64,000 nt of DNA from Myxococcales bacterium (GCA_016709545.1 JADJMO010000008.1:248001-312000), one strand, 5' to 3'; shown: positions 19,377 to 29,890, counted from the first letter of the stretch. The notes: generated by a model not told the origin, from the sequence alone. Numbers and translations are program-made.

Positions 19377-20072
19377 ATGGACCTGTCCCCGATGTTGCGC
19401 GCGTCCAACCTCTTCGCGGGTCTCCCCCCGGAGTGCGTCACGGAGCTGGCCCACCTCGCGGTGCGTCGGCGCTTCGAGCGGGGAGAGCAGATCTTCCGCG
19501 TCGGTGAGCGCGCCACGTTCCTCGGGGTCGTCACCCATGGGCTCGTGAAGCTCGTGCGCCCGACGAACGACGGCGCCTCGTGCATCGTCGCGATCTGGGG
19601 CCCGCGACAGACGATCGGCAACCTCGCGGTGATTGCCCGCGAGGGCTACCCCGGCAACGCGGTGGTGGTCTCCGCCGAGGCCGAGGTGCTCACGCTCGAG
19701 GCCGAGGCCATCCTTGCCGCGGCCGAGCGTCGGCCACCGATCGCCTGGGCGCTGGCCCGCTCGCTGACCGAACACGGATACGCCCTGCACGACAAGATCG
19801 GCATCACCAGCGCAGGGCCGGTGGAGCAGCGGCTCAAGGCGCTGCTCAGCCACCTCGCGGAGCGCTTCGGTGACGAGTTCGACGACGGCATCCACATCCC
19901 GGTGGTGCTCTCGCGGGGGGAGCTGGCCTCCATGGTCGGAGCCACGGTGGAGACGACGATCCGCGCGATGAGTCGCTGGCAGAAGCAGCGGGTGGTCGAG
20001 ACCACCGCCGAGGGCTTCCGCATCCTCGACCCGAGCTGGCTCGCGCGGGCTGCCGCGCGGTCCGCAGCTTGA
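19377..20072 (+). CDS. Crp/Fnr-family transcriptional regulator
   Basis: 231 residues. N-terminal cyclic-nucleotide-binding-like beta barrel (RRRFERGEQIFRVGERATFL, HGLVKLVRP), long dimer helix, and a C-terminal winged helix (LSRGELASMVGATVETTIRA) with an arginine in the recognition helix. The FNR-type N-terminal cysteine cluster is absent, and so is the full cAMP pocket signature, so the ligand is unknown. It lies alone between a divergent DUF2378 gene (285-nt gap) and a convergent lipoprotein gene; targets cannot be told. Confidence 0.9.
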   Translation: MDLSPMLRASNLFAGLPPECVTELAHLAVRRRFERGEQIFRVGERATFLGVVTHGLVKLVRPTNDGASCIVAIWGPRQTIGNLAVIAREGYPGNAVVVSAEAEVLTLEAEAILAAAERRPPIAWALARSLTEHGYALHDKIGITSAGPVEQRLKALLSHLAERFGDEFDDGIHIPVVLSRGELASMVGATVETTIRAMSRWQKQRVVETTAEGFRILDPSWLARAAARSAA

Positions 20073-20074
20073 GG

Positions 20075-20635
20075 CTACTTGCGCACGAGCGCGCCGTAGT
20101 GGAAGTCGTTCGAGTAGCCCTTCGCGAAGCCGCACAGCGCGGTCAGCTCGCTCGACTCGAACGTGGCCGGTCCATCGCCGACCGAGTAGCCGTACGACTT
20201 GAACTTGGTGCCAGCGGGGACCGCGCACGGCGGGCCCGTGAGGTCCTTGTTGGTGAAGAGGGTCGCCTTGGAGAGGAGGACGAAGTCGGCCTTGTCGCGG
20301 TCCGGCTTGGTCGCGCACGACGACTCGAAGTCGGTGCCGAGCACGAGGCCCTTCAGGAAGTCGCCGTCGAGCTTCTGCGGCGCGCCGTTGCTGAACGCGA
20401 AGCCCCCGAAGCGGCTGAAGTCCACCGCGACGACGAACGGCGTGCCTGCGGGCAGCGTGGCGCCCGAGCCTTCCCAGCCGCCCCCGACCGCGGGTGACTC
20501 CACCTTCGTGGCGACCCGCAGCTTGCCGGTGCAGTAGCCCTCGAGCGCCGCCGGGATCGCGGTGGAGGTCGACTCGGGGGTGGACGACGAGCAACCGAAC
20601 ACGGACACGAGAGTGACGAGGAGGAATGAGCGCAT
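20075..20635 (-). CDS. lipoprotein of unknown function
   Basis: 186 residues, signal peptide with lipobox VSVFGCSS, then a Ser/Thr linker and a compact beta-rich domain with four cysteines (EGYCTGKLRV, FESSCATKPD, GPPCAVPAG, LTALCGFAKG) that could form two disulphides. No family recognised. Stop is 2 nt from the convergent Crp/Fnr gene. Confidence 0.75.
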   Translation of the reverse strand: MRSFLLVTLVSVFGCSSSTPESTSTAIPAALEGYCTGKLRVATKVESPAVGGGWEGSGATLPAGTPFVVAVDFSRFGGFAFSNGAPQKLDGDFLKGLVLGTDFESSCATKPDRDKADFVLLSKATLFTNKDLTGPPCAVPAGTKFKSYGYSVGDGPATFESSELTALCGFAKGYSNDFHYGALVRK

Positions 20636-20783
20636 GGCTGGCCGCAGTGCAGTCCTCGTGCCCGCGTCGACGCAGCAAGGAGCGCTCGATCCGCGAGAGA
20701 TTCGTGAGCGGCGTCCGACCGCGCGAACACGGGGCGACGGTCCCGGAGCCCACACTTCCAGGGGATCGTGCGCCGCCGTCGGA

Positions 20784-22075
20784 TCACAATCCTTGCAGCG
20801 TCGAGTTCACGATGGTGAGGCTCTTGGTGTTGGTGCCCACCGCGGTGCCCGCGTTCTTGGTGGCGCCCGAGGCGACCACCGTCCAGTAGCCTCCGGTGTT
20901 CCCGGTCATCGTCGAATCGATGATCGAGAGGGTGCCGCCGAAGTCGTTGCTCGTGAAGAACAGCCCGCCGCCGAACGCGCCCCTTCCCGCAGCGTTGCCG
21001 AGCACCGCCGTGCCGCACACCTTGAGGTTCACCGAGGCGCCGTCGCTGTAGATCGCGCCGCCGTTGCCGCCGGACCCACCTGGTGCTGGCCGTTGTTGAT
21101 GACGCTGCACTTGGTCGCGTCGTCGCTGTTCGCGCCGTTGCCAATCCCCTGGTTGCCGGTGAAGAGGCTGTCGTAGATCTCCAGCGGGCAGAACAGCCCG
21201 CCGAACGCGCCGGCGTTGGCCGCCTTGTTGTTCTTGAACGTGCTCTTGACGATCAGCGCGCCGTTCTTGCTGCCGACGACGTAGATCGCGCCGCCGCCGG
21301 TGTCGGGGCCGACCGGCGCGCCCTGGTTGCCGGCGAAGATGGCGTCGATGACCGTGAGGTTGCCGTCGCGCATGTACAGCGCACCGCCCTCACCGTCGTT
21401 CCAGCCCTGCGAGCACGGCGGCGGGGCCTTGGGGATGGCCTTGGTCGGGGTGGTCTTCCCGTTGACGAAGTTGATGTGCTGCAGCGTGAGCCGGTTGTCG
21501 TTCTTGCGGAAGTCGGCGCTGTACCAGCGGAGGATCTGCACGGTGCCGCCGCCGTCGAGGGTCACCTTGTTGCCGCCGTCGATCACCGTGCTCTTGGTGG
21601 TCGGCAGGTCGAGCGTCCCGGTGACGAGGATGGTGACCGGCGCCGCGCCGCAGTTGAACGTGACGATGCCGCCCGCGTTGACCGCGGTCTTCAGCGCCGC
21701 GAAGGTGCAGCTCGCGGCGGTGCCGGTGCCGACGACGGTGGTGGGCTTGGAGACGTCGGCGGGGGTGCCGCCCGCGGGGATGCCGGCCTTGCACGAGCCG
21801 TCGGGGTTGCCCGCGGTGCCGAGGGGACCGGTGTCGGGCGTACCCGTGTCGGCGGGCGGCGTGCCGGAGTCGGTGGGGGTGCCCGTGTCGGTCGGCGACG
21901 TGCCCGAGTCGGTGGGGGTCGTGCCGTCGGTCGGGGTGGTCCCAGTGTCGGTGGGGGTGCCGGTCTCGTCGACCGTCGCGGCGTCGTCTCCCGTCGAATC
22001 GCCCGGGGCGTCCGAGCCCGAGCACCCCGCGAGACACGCCAACACCACCGCCCCGATCGCCGTCGTCGTCCTCAT
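20784..22075 (-). CDS. right-handed beta-helix (CSLREA/polymorphic-membrane-like) lipoprotein, frameshifted
   Basis: Lipobox LACLAGCS followed by a long T/D/G-P repeat linker (units like GTPTDTG, TTPTDG, SGTSPTDTG) over residues ~30-95, then a parallel beta-helix: TFAALKTAVNAGGIVTFNCG, NRLTLQHINFVNGKTT, GGALYMRDGNLTVIDAIFAG, GAIYVVGSKNGALIVKSTF. The frame breaks at about 21079-21090 and resumes as GGSGGNGGAIYSDGASVNLK to STLQGL at 20784. The glycine/asparagine ladder continues across the break, so one base is probably missing from the sequence. Such proteins are secreted adhesins or polysaccharide-binding/lyase folds; no catalytic residues recognised. Confidence 0.8.
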
Positions 22076-22174
22076 GGCACAGGCCTCCTGAGGGGGAGAG
22101 GAGAGGAGGGCGCCGGATCGGCCTCAGGATTTCTGTGGAATGCTGTGCGGACACCGGAGGCGCTATCGTCGGGC

Positions 22175-22875
22175 ATGGTCCCTCGAGCAAGTGGACTGCT
22201 GCTGGTCGGCGCGATCGGGTGCGGGGCTCCACGGGTCGAGGCGGACCACCATCCGCTCTCCGACGGTCACATCCACTCACCAGCCGAGTGTCGGGGCGTC
22301 GAACCACCGAGCGACCCGCTCGCCGTCTTCGTGAAGCCCGCCAAGGGCAACCTGGTGGGACACCTCCCCCCGCCGAGAAGGATGCCTTCTCTCGCTTCCA
22401 TACGAGCCACGACTACGTGGCCCCGGCCGAGAAGCGATCGATGCTCGCGGTCATGTTGCGCGCGACGGAGCGAGGAGTCTTCGCGCAGGGAACCTTCGTG
22501 GTCGCGGTCGGGCAGGGAGAACTGGGACTCTTCGTCCACGCGCGGGCCAACGCTCACCTGGCAGCGGAACAGGCCCTGGGGGCGAGTCCTCCGCGACCCG
22601 AGCTGGCCGATGCCGCGCGGCGCGAAGCTGCCCGCAGTGCGGAGCACGTCGCCAGCCTGCGCTTCGACCTCGCCAAGATGGGGCCTGACGCGTCTGCGTG
22701 GCTGGACGGTCGATTCCTCTGGGACGGGGCGTCGATCGAGGTCGTCGCAGGCACCTACCGCCTGGCGATGTTCAGACAGGGGGTATGCGTCCAGAGGCCG
22801 CTCTGGGCGAAGGGCAAGGAGCGGACACGCATCGAGTTCGCGAGCGCCATCGAGGTGGCCCCCGACACGCCCTGA
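22175..22875 (+). CDS. lipoprotein of unknown function (frameshifted)
   Basis: From ATG 22175: signal with lipobox VGAIGCGAP, then HHPLSDGHIHSPAECRG. The frame is lost in a run of six C at about 22366-22371 and resumes as AEKDAFSRFHTSHDYVAPAE, ending IEVAPDTP at 22875. The C-terminal half contains an Ala/Arg-rich helix pair and a VVAGTYRLAMFRQGVCV segment. About 230 residues when joined. No family recognised. Confidence 0.6.
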
Positions 22876-22922
22876 ATCTCGCCGAGGTGCATCCCGGCGA
22901 GCGCAGCGGTAGCTCGTGCGCG

Positions 22923-23820
22923 ATGCGCCTCGCGACCGCCCTCTCCATGCTGGTCCTCCCTCGCGTCCGCGGCCTCGGGCTGCGGCGAGTCCACCACCAC
23001 GCCCACCACCGATGGCGCGACGACGGATTCGGTCGAGCTCGACTCGGCCTTCGTCGACAGCTCGGCGCCGACGGACGATGGCGTGGACAGCCGCGGGGAT
23101 GCGAGCGACGGCGGGGACGACGGCTCCATCGACACCATCGCCGACGCTGCCGACGCGGCGGCGCCGTTCGACATCCTCGGCGCCGCCTCCGGCGAGGTGC
23201 GGTGGGCCTGCGGCCGCCGTGAAGTCGACCGCCTCGGTGACGCTGGAGGTCCCGCTCGTCTTCGACGCCACCGAGAAGTACGAGCGCGCGCGCCTCTCGC
23301 CCGGCGGCAAGATCGTGTTCGACGCGCCGAACGCTGGCGGCAGCTCCAAGGAGTCGGAGGTGATGACCTACGAGCTCCTGCTGAACTGCGCGGGCGCCAC
23401 GCTGCTGAAGACCGAGACCGAGATCAAGTACGGTCCGCCGCCGGACGGCGGGGCGGCCACCATCACCGATCTCCTGGTCTCGATCGGCGGCGACAAGATC
23501 GGCGTCAACCCGAAGCGCGTGTTCAAGCCGCTGCCGCTCTCGATGACGGACGCCGAGGTGCGCACGCAGCTCGTCAAGGACTTCGAGTCGATCAAGGCGA
23601 GCAGCGCGCGGGTGCTCCCGAGGACCGCTGGGTCAAGCAGATCCTCCACGTCTGGGTGCCGAGCGCGACCTACTACGACGCGGTGAAGCGCGTGCTGCCC
23701 ACGATCGACGACGCGACGCGCTCGAACACGCTGGTGCTCATCACGCGCACGACAGGCGGCGGGTTCCTCTACCGCGATCCCGATCCCGCGCCCGGCGCCG
23801 AGTGCCCGCCGATCAAGTGA
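22923..23820 (+). CDS. lipoprotein of unknown function (three frameshifts)
   Basis: Joining three frames gives a sensible product: MRLATALSMLVL, lipobox ASAASGCGES after a break near 22958, a long Thr/Asp/Ser linker (VELDSAFVDSSAPTDDGVDS), a second break near 23203-23210, then a folded domain VKSTASVTLEVPLVFDATEK, GGKIVFDAPNAGGSSKES and LLVSIGGDKIGVNPKRVFKP, a third break near 23625-23632, and EDRWVKQILHVWVPSATYYD to the end. Each break is in or next to a short C/G run, so these are likely sequence errors. Fold and function unknown; exported envelope protein. Confidence 0.65.
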
Positions 23821-23874
23821 GCGAATTTGCCTTTTCGCTCCCGGACCGTCCCCGTCCGGTCCTCCGCTCCGAGT

Positions 23875-25145
23875 TCAGGCGGCGAACAGGGCCGGCACGA
23901 ACCGCTCGAGGATCTCGCGCGACTCCGAGGGGGTAGGGTAGCCGGCCAGCGAGTGCACCTCGGCTGGCATGGTAGGCGCGCCGTCCTCGAGCAGGCGCTG
24001 GACAGCTGCGTCGCGCGCCGCCGCGACCCGCGCGCGCGCCGCGGGCTCGAGCTGAAGCTGGATCCACGCATCGACGGCCCAGGAGAGCTCCGCGTGTCGC
24101 GCCTCGTCGGCCGCGATGCCCGCGAGCACGCGCTGGACGTCGGGATCCTGCGCATGCTCCGCGGCGAACGCTGCCACGACGGCGCCGAACGTCTCCCGCA
24201 CGCAGCCCTCGGTCGCGTTCTCGAGCGCGATGGCCTCGAGATCGCGGAGCTCGGGGGTCGGGCCAGTCACCACCACAGGCGGCCTCGCGCCGAAGCGCCG
24301 CGCCAGTCGACCGACCTGTCGCGCGTGCCGGATCTCGTCGCGCCTCGCGCGCTCGGTCGCCACCACGAGTGCCCGCGGAGCGCCGTGCGCGACGAGCTCG
24401 CGGGCGAGCCTCGCGAAGGCGACGATCGAAGCCGCCTCCAGGTGCGCCGCGAGCGCGAAGTAGCCACCGAGCCCCGCGCGCGGGCCGACGGCCGCGAGGC
24501 CTTCGGGGCGTCGCCCGATCGCGCAGTTGGAGTCGCCCTCGACGAGCACCTCGCTGTCCACCTCGGCGGTGCTCCCATCCGGCCGCACCAGGGTGACCTT
24601 GCGGAGGATGTCTCCCCACAGGTGTTGCCCGTCTCGGTGACGATCTCGTAGCCCGCGGCGACCTTGCGCGCGTTGAGGTAGTTGCACTGGATGCGGTGGC
24701 CGCTCTCCGACAGCAGGAGCGCGGCCTCCTTGGCGCTGTCGACGGGCTGCAGGAGCGTGCGCAGATCCGCGAGCGTGCGGTAGGCGCGGACCTCGTCCCC
24801 CCGGGTCGTCACGAGGAAGCGCAGCATCGGGACCTCCCCGGAGCCCCAGCCTCCGCTGCCCGAGCTCGCCTTCCAGAGCTGCGTGGCGCACGCCGCCGGG
24901 TCGGTCGCGGTCGCGCACGCCTTGCCGTCCTCGTCGACGACGCTCGGGGTCCCGTAGCCTCCGTAGAGCACCACGTAGTCGACGCCGAGGGTTCCGACGA
25001 GCCCTCGCACGGGGTGGTACTTGCCTTCGGCGCTGCAGACGCTCAGGTCGTAGCGCGAGAGGTCGATGGTGTGGCCGGCGCACCCGGCGCTGGCGCCGAG
25101 GCTGCCGAGCGCGATGGCCCGCAGGAGATCCGGGAAGCGAAGCAT
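23875..25145 (-). CDS. lipoprotein with C-terminal ferritin-like diiron domain (frameshifted)
   Basis: Signal with lipobox ASAGCAGH, an N-terminal Cys-containing domain (SVCSAEGKYHPV, GKACATATDPAACATQLW) of about 190 residues, then, after a frameshift in the G4 run near 24612-24617, a four-helix ferritin-like domain. The diiron ligands are visible in order: Glu in AAHLEAASIVAFARLA, Glu and His in RRDEIRHARQV, Glu in ENATEGCVRETFG, Glu and His in ADEARHAEL. This spacing is that of rubrerythrin/ferritin-like proteins. It may handle iron, oxygen or peroxide at the envelope. The start ATG 25145 has GGAAGG immediately upstream. Confidence 0.8.
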
Positions 25146-25304
25146 CCTTCCAGCGTACGCTGCGTGGCGGATTCGACCAGAGTCCGTAACGCCGCCGCGC
25201 GTTCTCCGACGCCTGCGCTGCGTCATGCCACAGGGGCGAGGGGAATCGAGGAGTCGTGTGTCCTCGTTTGTCTCGGCATGAACTTCACGCCTAGGATGCC
25301 GTCC

Positions 25305-26610
25305 ATGAAGCGCTCGTCGTTGCTCGCTCTGCTGGCGCTGTCGTTGCTCCATTGCAAGTCGGAGCCCAAGACCGACAAGCCAGCGCCGGCAGCAGCTGCG
25401 TCGACCCCGGCCACGGTGGCTTCGAGCGCCGCGTCGGCGAGCGCCTCGGCCTCCGCGCCGGTGGTTGCCAAGGCGGAGCCGCGCAAGGGACCGCGCTGGC
25501 TGCGCAAGCTCCCGGGCGACGCGGTGTCGGCGTCGACGGAGCTCGCCAAGGGTGGCTTCTATCCCGGCAAGCGCGCGTTCGATGGCTCGCGCGCCACCAC
25601 CTGGATCGCCTCGCCCAAGCCCAAGTCCACCGACCCGGAGTGGCTCGAGGCCAAGCTGAAACAACCGAAGAAGATCTGGGGCGTGCGCTTCGACGCGGGC
25701 CTCGTCGACTTCGGCGCCAAGGACGGCGATCTCTTCGGCGAGAACTCGCACGCCAAGAAGGTCTCGATCCTCCTCGACGGCAAGCAGGTGGCCACGCGCG
25801 AGATCGGCGCCGAGCAGCACGGCGCGTTCATCGAGCTCGACGGCACCGAGGCCAAGACGGTGCGCATCGTGTTCGACGAGGTCCACGCGGGCAAGGGCGC
25901 CCTCGCCGTGACCGAGGCCGCGATCCTCGGCGACGCGACCGACGGTCCCCCGCAAGACCTCGCCGAGCTGAAGAAGTCCGTCGAGACGATCACGAGCCGC
26001 TGGGAGAAGTGGAGCGCCTCGGACGCGGTGCAGCTGATCAACAAGGTCGGCGCCCCCATCCTCGGCGATCTGCTCACCGACCAGCGCTGCCGCGTGTCGC
26101 TCGACGAGGTGGATCTCGATGGGCAGCCGGGCAACGAGCTCCTGATCCGCCTCACCTTCGAGTACAAGCCCGAGGACCCGCCGGCCGACCCGCCCACGCC
26201 GCAGAAGCGCATGGTGTTCTACGCGATCGCGCTCGGCGCGGTCGAAGGCGGCAAATACGTGCACATCGGCTCCGACTACCTCGTGCAAGAGGGCCGGCCC
26301 GACGGCTTCGACGCCGACGCCACCAAGGTCACCGTGCAGCCGCTCCACCGCGCCAACCTCTCCGACGTGGTCTTCACGTGGCTTCGCGAGCGGCGAGAAC
26401 GCCACGCGCTCGTCGGGCATGCGCGCCTGGACGTTCGAGCGGGGTTCCTCGAGCCGCTGATCGACGTCGCGTTCTCGCGCGGCAAGGACGCCGACGAGAC
26501 GGTCGACGTGACCACCTCCGGGGCGGCGCCCGCGAAGCTGCAGATCGGCGGTGAAGGGCGAGGCCAAGGCCACGCTGTCGTTCGACGCCGCCTCGATGCT
26601 CTATCATTGA
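25305..26610 (+). CDS. lipoprotein with discoidin (F5/F8-type)-like domain
   Basis: Start MKRSSLLALLALSLLHCKSE with lipobox, an Ala/Ser-rich linker, and a beta-sandwich region with the discoidin-like pattern KRAFDGSRATTWIASP and KTVRIVFDEVHAGKGALAVT. This NedA/F5-F8-like segment usually binds sugars or membranes. The rest (about 230-420) includes CRVSLDEVDLDGQPGNELLI, an Asp-rich 'D-x-D-x-D-G' loop that may bind calcium. The frame is lost near 26550 (an extra G); the other frame continues VKGEAKATLSFDAASMLYH to TGA 26608-26610, which gives a plausible C-terminus. Confidence 0.7.
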
Positions 26611-26655
26611 GCCCTGCGGGCCCCAGTGTGACCCGGGCGCACGCTGCGGGGTCCC

Positions 26656-26674
26656 CGAGATCGCGGGGATCTCG
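26656..26674 (+). terminator. 7-bp perfect hairpin after the discoidin-like gene
   Basis: CGAGATC (26656-26662) and GATCTCG (26668-26674) with a 5-nt loop, 46 nt after the stop and 39 nt before the next start. No T-run. Possible weak terminator or processing signal. Confidence 0.35.
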
Positions 26675-26712
26675 CAGTTGCGCGTGGCCCGCGACTTGCT
26701 GAGGGCGCGACC

Positions 26713-27372
26713 ATGTTCCTCTCCCGTGTGATCCTCCTCGGTGGGCTCGCCGTCGGCGAAGCCGCCGAGGAGCCGCCGCCGCCGCCCCCTCCGCGCTCGT
26801 CGGTGAACGCCTTCGGGCAGACGTTGGCGGTGATGGGACAGGTCGGCTTCGGGACGCCGACCGGGTACTACGGCGTCGCGCTCGAGCTCGCGCCGATCCC
26901 GGAGCTCGTGGCCTCGCTGGGCGTCGGCCTCGGCAGCGGTCCGTATTGCAAGGCGCGCGACGCACAGCCCACCTCGTTCGACGCGGTGTGCGCGCGCTGG
27001 CACCGCGACGTCCAGGTCGCCGTGCAGGGCCGCTATCGGGTGGTCACGCGCGGCAACTCGGCGCTCGCGCTCGGCGGGGGCTACTCCACTGGCGGCTACA
27101 CCTGGGTCGAGTTCACGACGGACGGGCCCGCGTACAAGACCACGGAGCGCGCGCACTGGACCAACGTCGAAGCGTCGTGGGAGGGGCGACACGAGAGCGG
27201 CTTCTCGGCGCGGCTGTTCCTCGGGTACGCGTGGATGCTGAACCCGAGCTCGCTCGGGTGCGTGGGCTGGGGCGCGGGGTCGAGCTCGTTCGGCCACTGT
27301 ACGACGGGGCACGCGGGCGACGGCCACCGGCTGTTCTACCTCGGTGCGGCGGTCGGCTGGGCGTTTCGCTGA
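26713..27372 (+). CDS. outer-membrane beta-barrel-like protein
   Basis: 219 residues: short signal peptide (MFLSRVILLGGLAVGEAA), a polyproline run, then alternating hydrophobic/polar strands typical of a small outer-membrane barrel (TLAVMGQVGFGTPTGYYGVA, GNSALALGGGYSTGGYTWVE, GFSARLFLGYAWMLN) ending in ...YLGAAVGWAFR with aromatic end residues. Four cysteines are present in loops. No family name can be given; an envelope role is inferred. Confidence 0.75.
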   Translation: MFLSRVILLGGLAVGEAAEEPPPPPPPRSSVNAFGQTLAVMGQVGFGTPTGYYGVALELAPIPELVASLGVGLGSGPYCKARDAQPTSFDAVCARWHRDVQVAVQGRYRVVTRGNSALALGGGYSTGGYTWVEFTTDGPAYKTTERAHWTNVEASWEGRHESGFSARLFLGYAWMLNPSSLGCVGWGAGSSSFGHCTTGHAGDGHRLFYLGAAVGWAFR

Positions 27373-27383
27373 CGCGCAGGCGT

Positions 27384-27818
27384 TCAGCGTGACTTGGCGC
27401 GCGCCTCGTCGAGGAGCTGGCGCAGCACGACCCCGCGATGGGGCAGGCGGCGTTCGACCCACTCCACCGCCTCCTCGAACGTGCTCGCCACCGTCTGCTC
27501 GCGGAAGCGCTGCGGGGCGAGCCAGTTGAGGACGGTCATGACCCCGCGGATCAGCGGCGACGTCGAGACCAGTACCGCGATCGCCTGTGTGTGGAGGGTT
27601 CGTGAGCGCTCGGCGATGCGCTGCCGCCACTTGGCGTTCGGCGGCGGGTTGCCGTGCTCGACGACGGTCACGACCGCCGCATCGGCCCGGCCCCCGGCCA
27701 GCGTGTCCAGCTGGTCGACGGCGGCCAGATAGCGCTCGAAGTCCGCGTCGGTCTTGGACGAGCCACTGAAGTGGAAGACGGCAGTCCCGGAGAGCGGCTC
27801 GTAGGCGAACGCGAACAC
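27384..27818 (-). CDS. STAS/SpoIIAA-like domain protein
   Basis: 144 residues, no signal peptide. The pattern resembles a SpoIIAA/STAS-like alpha-beta fold: N-terminal strands MFAFAYEPLSGTAVFHFSG, then DADFERYLAAVDQLDTLAG, AAVVTVVEHGNPPPNAKWRQ, a helix with IAVLVSTSPLIRGVMTVLNW and FEEAVEWVERRLP near the end. Proteins of this type are often found as small solo domains in myxobacteria with unknown role. The start is 60 nt from the group II intron on the opposite strand. Confidence 0.6.
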   Translation of the reverse strand: MFAFAYEPLSGTAVFHFSGSSKTDADFERYLAAVDQLDTLAGGRADAAVVTVVEHGNPPPNAKWRQRIAERSRTLHTQAIAVLVSTSPLIRGVMTVLNWLAPQRFREQTVASTFEEAVEWVERRLPHRGVVLRQLLDEARAKSR

Positions 27819-28463
27819 AACTCGGAGAATAGCGAGGCCAGCGCGTCGGGGGATTGGTGCTGGTATCCTACGACCATGGTGCGTCGTGACGCAAACGGTG
27901 TCGGGTCCCCCTCTGGGGAACTCTCACCCGCTGCTCGCTGCGCGTCTCCAACGGGTGCGAGTCCCGTCTCGGTAAGCGTCGGTGCGCCGAGTAGCAGGCC
28001 CCCGGCACGGAGCGAGAGCGCCGTGGCCGAAGCGGGGCGTCAGAAGTCCGCGAAGCGGCTCAAGCCGCACAGCGGAGAGCAAGCACGCAGGCCGCAACAT
28101 GAAGTGAAGCTTGCAGCCTCGACACAGCAACAATCCGGGAGCCGAGCCGCTCATGTCACGGCGAAGGCAACATCCGGCGCGGGAGCACCGAAGCTCGCGA
28201 CGGATCCTGGCGGGGTAGGGAGCGCAGCATGCGTGCAAGGAGATGCGCGGAACACGAGAGACCCGTCTGCGCAGCCGTCGTCGCGGCAAGGCGGCTCGTA
28301 TAAGCCGAAGGCGAAATCGAGCGTCGCGCAGCGGGAGTCCGAGGGGTTCGTAGTACCGGAGAAGACGGTGCGAGCCGTTGGAACGAACGTCGTGCAGAAC
28401 AACGCGGCGGGAGGGAAGGGACCTTGGGGTGGTCATGCAGGTGGAGCAGGTACGCGCGAGGGA

Positions 28464-29831
28464 ATGACCGGCAAGACCGGATCCAACGACCCTGGCGGCC
28501 GAAGGCCGCGCAACAAAGTGCAACAACTGCAACGCCTGCTGTGGGTCGGAGCCAAGCGGGCTCCGGGTAGACGCTTCCACGCCCTGTACGACCACATCTA
28601 CAGGCGTGACGTCCTGTGGGAGGCGTGGAAGCGAGTGAAGGGGAACAAGGGCGCGGCGGGCGTCGATGCCATGACGCTCATCGCGGTCGAGGAGTACGGG
28701 GTCGATCGCTTCCTGGAGGAGATCGAGTCCGCGCTCCGCGCAGGTACGTACCGGGCGGCGGTGGTGTTGCGCCGGTACATCCCGAAGGCTGATGGGAAGA
28801 AGCGGCCTCTGGGCATACCGACGGTCAAAGACCGGGTGGTGCAGATGGCGGCGAAGCTGATGTTGGAGCCCATTTTCGAGGCGGATTTCCTTCCGTGCTC
28901 GTACGGCTTCCGACCGAAGCGGAGCGCGACGATGGCGCTGGAGGCCTTGCGCAAGCGGGGTGCGAAGGGTGGCCATCACGTGTTCGACGCCGACATCCGT
29001 GACTACTTCGGCAGCATCGACCACGACAAGCTGATGAAGCTCGTGGCTCGTCGCGTCTCGGACCGGCGGATGCTCAAGCTGGTACGGCAGTGGCTCGAAG
29101 CAGGAGTGATGGAGGACGGCGTGGTCTCCCGCGTCGTAGCTGGCACGCCGCAGGGAGGAGTCATCTCCCCCTTGCTGTCGAACATCTACCTGCACGTGCT
29201 CGACACTCTGTGGATGCGCCACAGCGCCCCGATGGGGATGCTGGTGCGTTACGCAGATGACTTCGTGGTGATGTGCCGCACCAAGAAGGACTGCGAGCAG
29301 GCCGAGCAGCGCATCCGGGTCATCCTGGAGCGTCTCGGTCTCGAGCTGCACCCGGACAAGACGAGGCGAGTCGAGCTCTACGACGGCAAGCAGGGCTTCG
29401 ACTTCCTCGGCTGCCACCTGCACAAGCGCCTGAGCGGCACGCTCTTGGAGAAGAAGGGGCAACGCCTCTACTTCCTCCAACGCTGGCCGGCGCAGCGCTC
29501 GATGCGGCGTATCAGGCAGCGCCTGAAGCAATTGACCTCAACGTCGAAGACCCACGCGGACCTCCGTGAGGTCATCTCCGACGTGAACCCCGTGCTCCGG
29601 GGTTGGGGCAACTACTTCTGCACCGGGAATGCCCATCGCAAATTCGTCCAGATCGATCGCTACGTCGTCGACCGGCTTCGCTCGCTGCGTATCAAGCGCA
29701 AGGGGCGCAACCTCCGTCCCGGCGAAGCAACGAAGTGGACCCGCGAGTACTTCGAGAACCTCGGCCTCCACCGCCTGCGCGGGACCATTCGCTACCCGGA
29801 TCAACCCTTCTGGAAACAGGAGGCCGCGTAA
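28464..29831 (+). CDS. ltrA: group II intron reverse transcriptase/maturase
   Basis: 455 residues from ATG 28464 (GAGGGA upstream); the frame is open for another ~200 codons upstream but that part is intron RNA. Reverse-transcriptase blocks are clear: GNKGAAGVDAMTL, YIPKADGKKRPLGIPTVKDR, FLPCSYGFRPKRS, FDADIRDYFGSIDHDKL, AGTPQGGVISPLLSNIYLHV and the catalytic LVRYADDFVVM. A maturase X domain follows (RGWGNYFCTGNAHRKFVQID, RKGRNLRPGEATKW). No HNH endonuclease motif is seen after it (protein ends PFWKQEAA), so it is an En-minus type that would use replication forks or nicks for priming. The frame is intact, so the intron could be active. Confidence 0.95.
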   Translation: MTGKTGSNDPGGRRPRNKVQQLQRLLWVGAKRAPGRRFHALYDHIYRRDVLWEAWKRVKGNKGAAGVDAMTLIAVEEYGVDRFLEEIESALRAGTYRAAVVLRRYIPKADGKKRPLGIPTVKDRVVQMAAKLMLEPIFEADFLPCSYGFRPKRSATMALEALRKRGAKGGHHVFDADIRDYFGSIDHDKLMKLVARRVSDRRMLKLVRQWLEAGVMEDGVVSRVVAGTPQGGVISPLLSNIYLHVLDTLWMRHSAPMGMLVRYADDFVVMCRTKKDCEQAEQRIRVILERLGLELHPDKTRRVELYDGKQGFDFLGCHLHKRLSGTLLEKKGQRLYFLQRWPAQRSMRRIRQRLKQLTSTSKTHADLREVISDVNPVLRGWGNYFCTGNAHRKFVQIDRYVVDRLRSLRIKRKGRNLRPGEATKWTREYFENLGLHRLRGTIRYPDQPFWKQEAA

Positions 29832-29856
29832 TGCTGCGACCCGAGAGACCACCGGT

Positions 29857-29890
29857 AAGCCGTGTGCGGGAAATCCGCACGCACGGTTTG
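29857..29890 (+). ncRNA. group II intron domain V (catalytic core)
   Basis: AGCCGTGTGCGG-GAAA-TCCGCACGCACGGTTT: the AGC triad at 29858-29860, an internal CG bulge, a GAAA tetraloop-like cap and a paired 3' arm, 34 nt in all, match group II domain V. Confidence 0.88.

Noticed and set aside
27654..28463. Open frame of ~200 codons in front of the maturase
   Set aside because: The frame is open but it lies in the structured intron RNA and in the STAS-like gene's shadow; the maturase homology starts at 28464.
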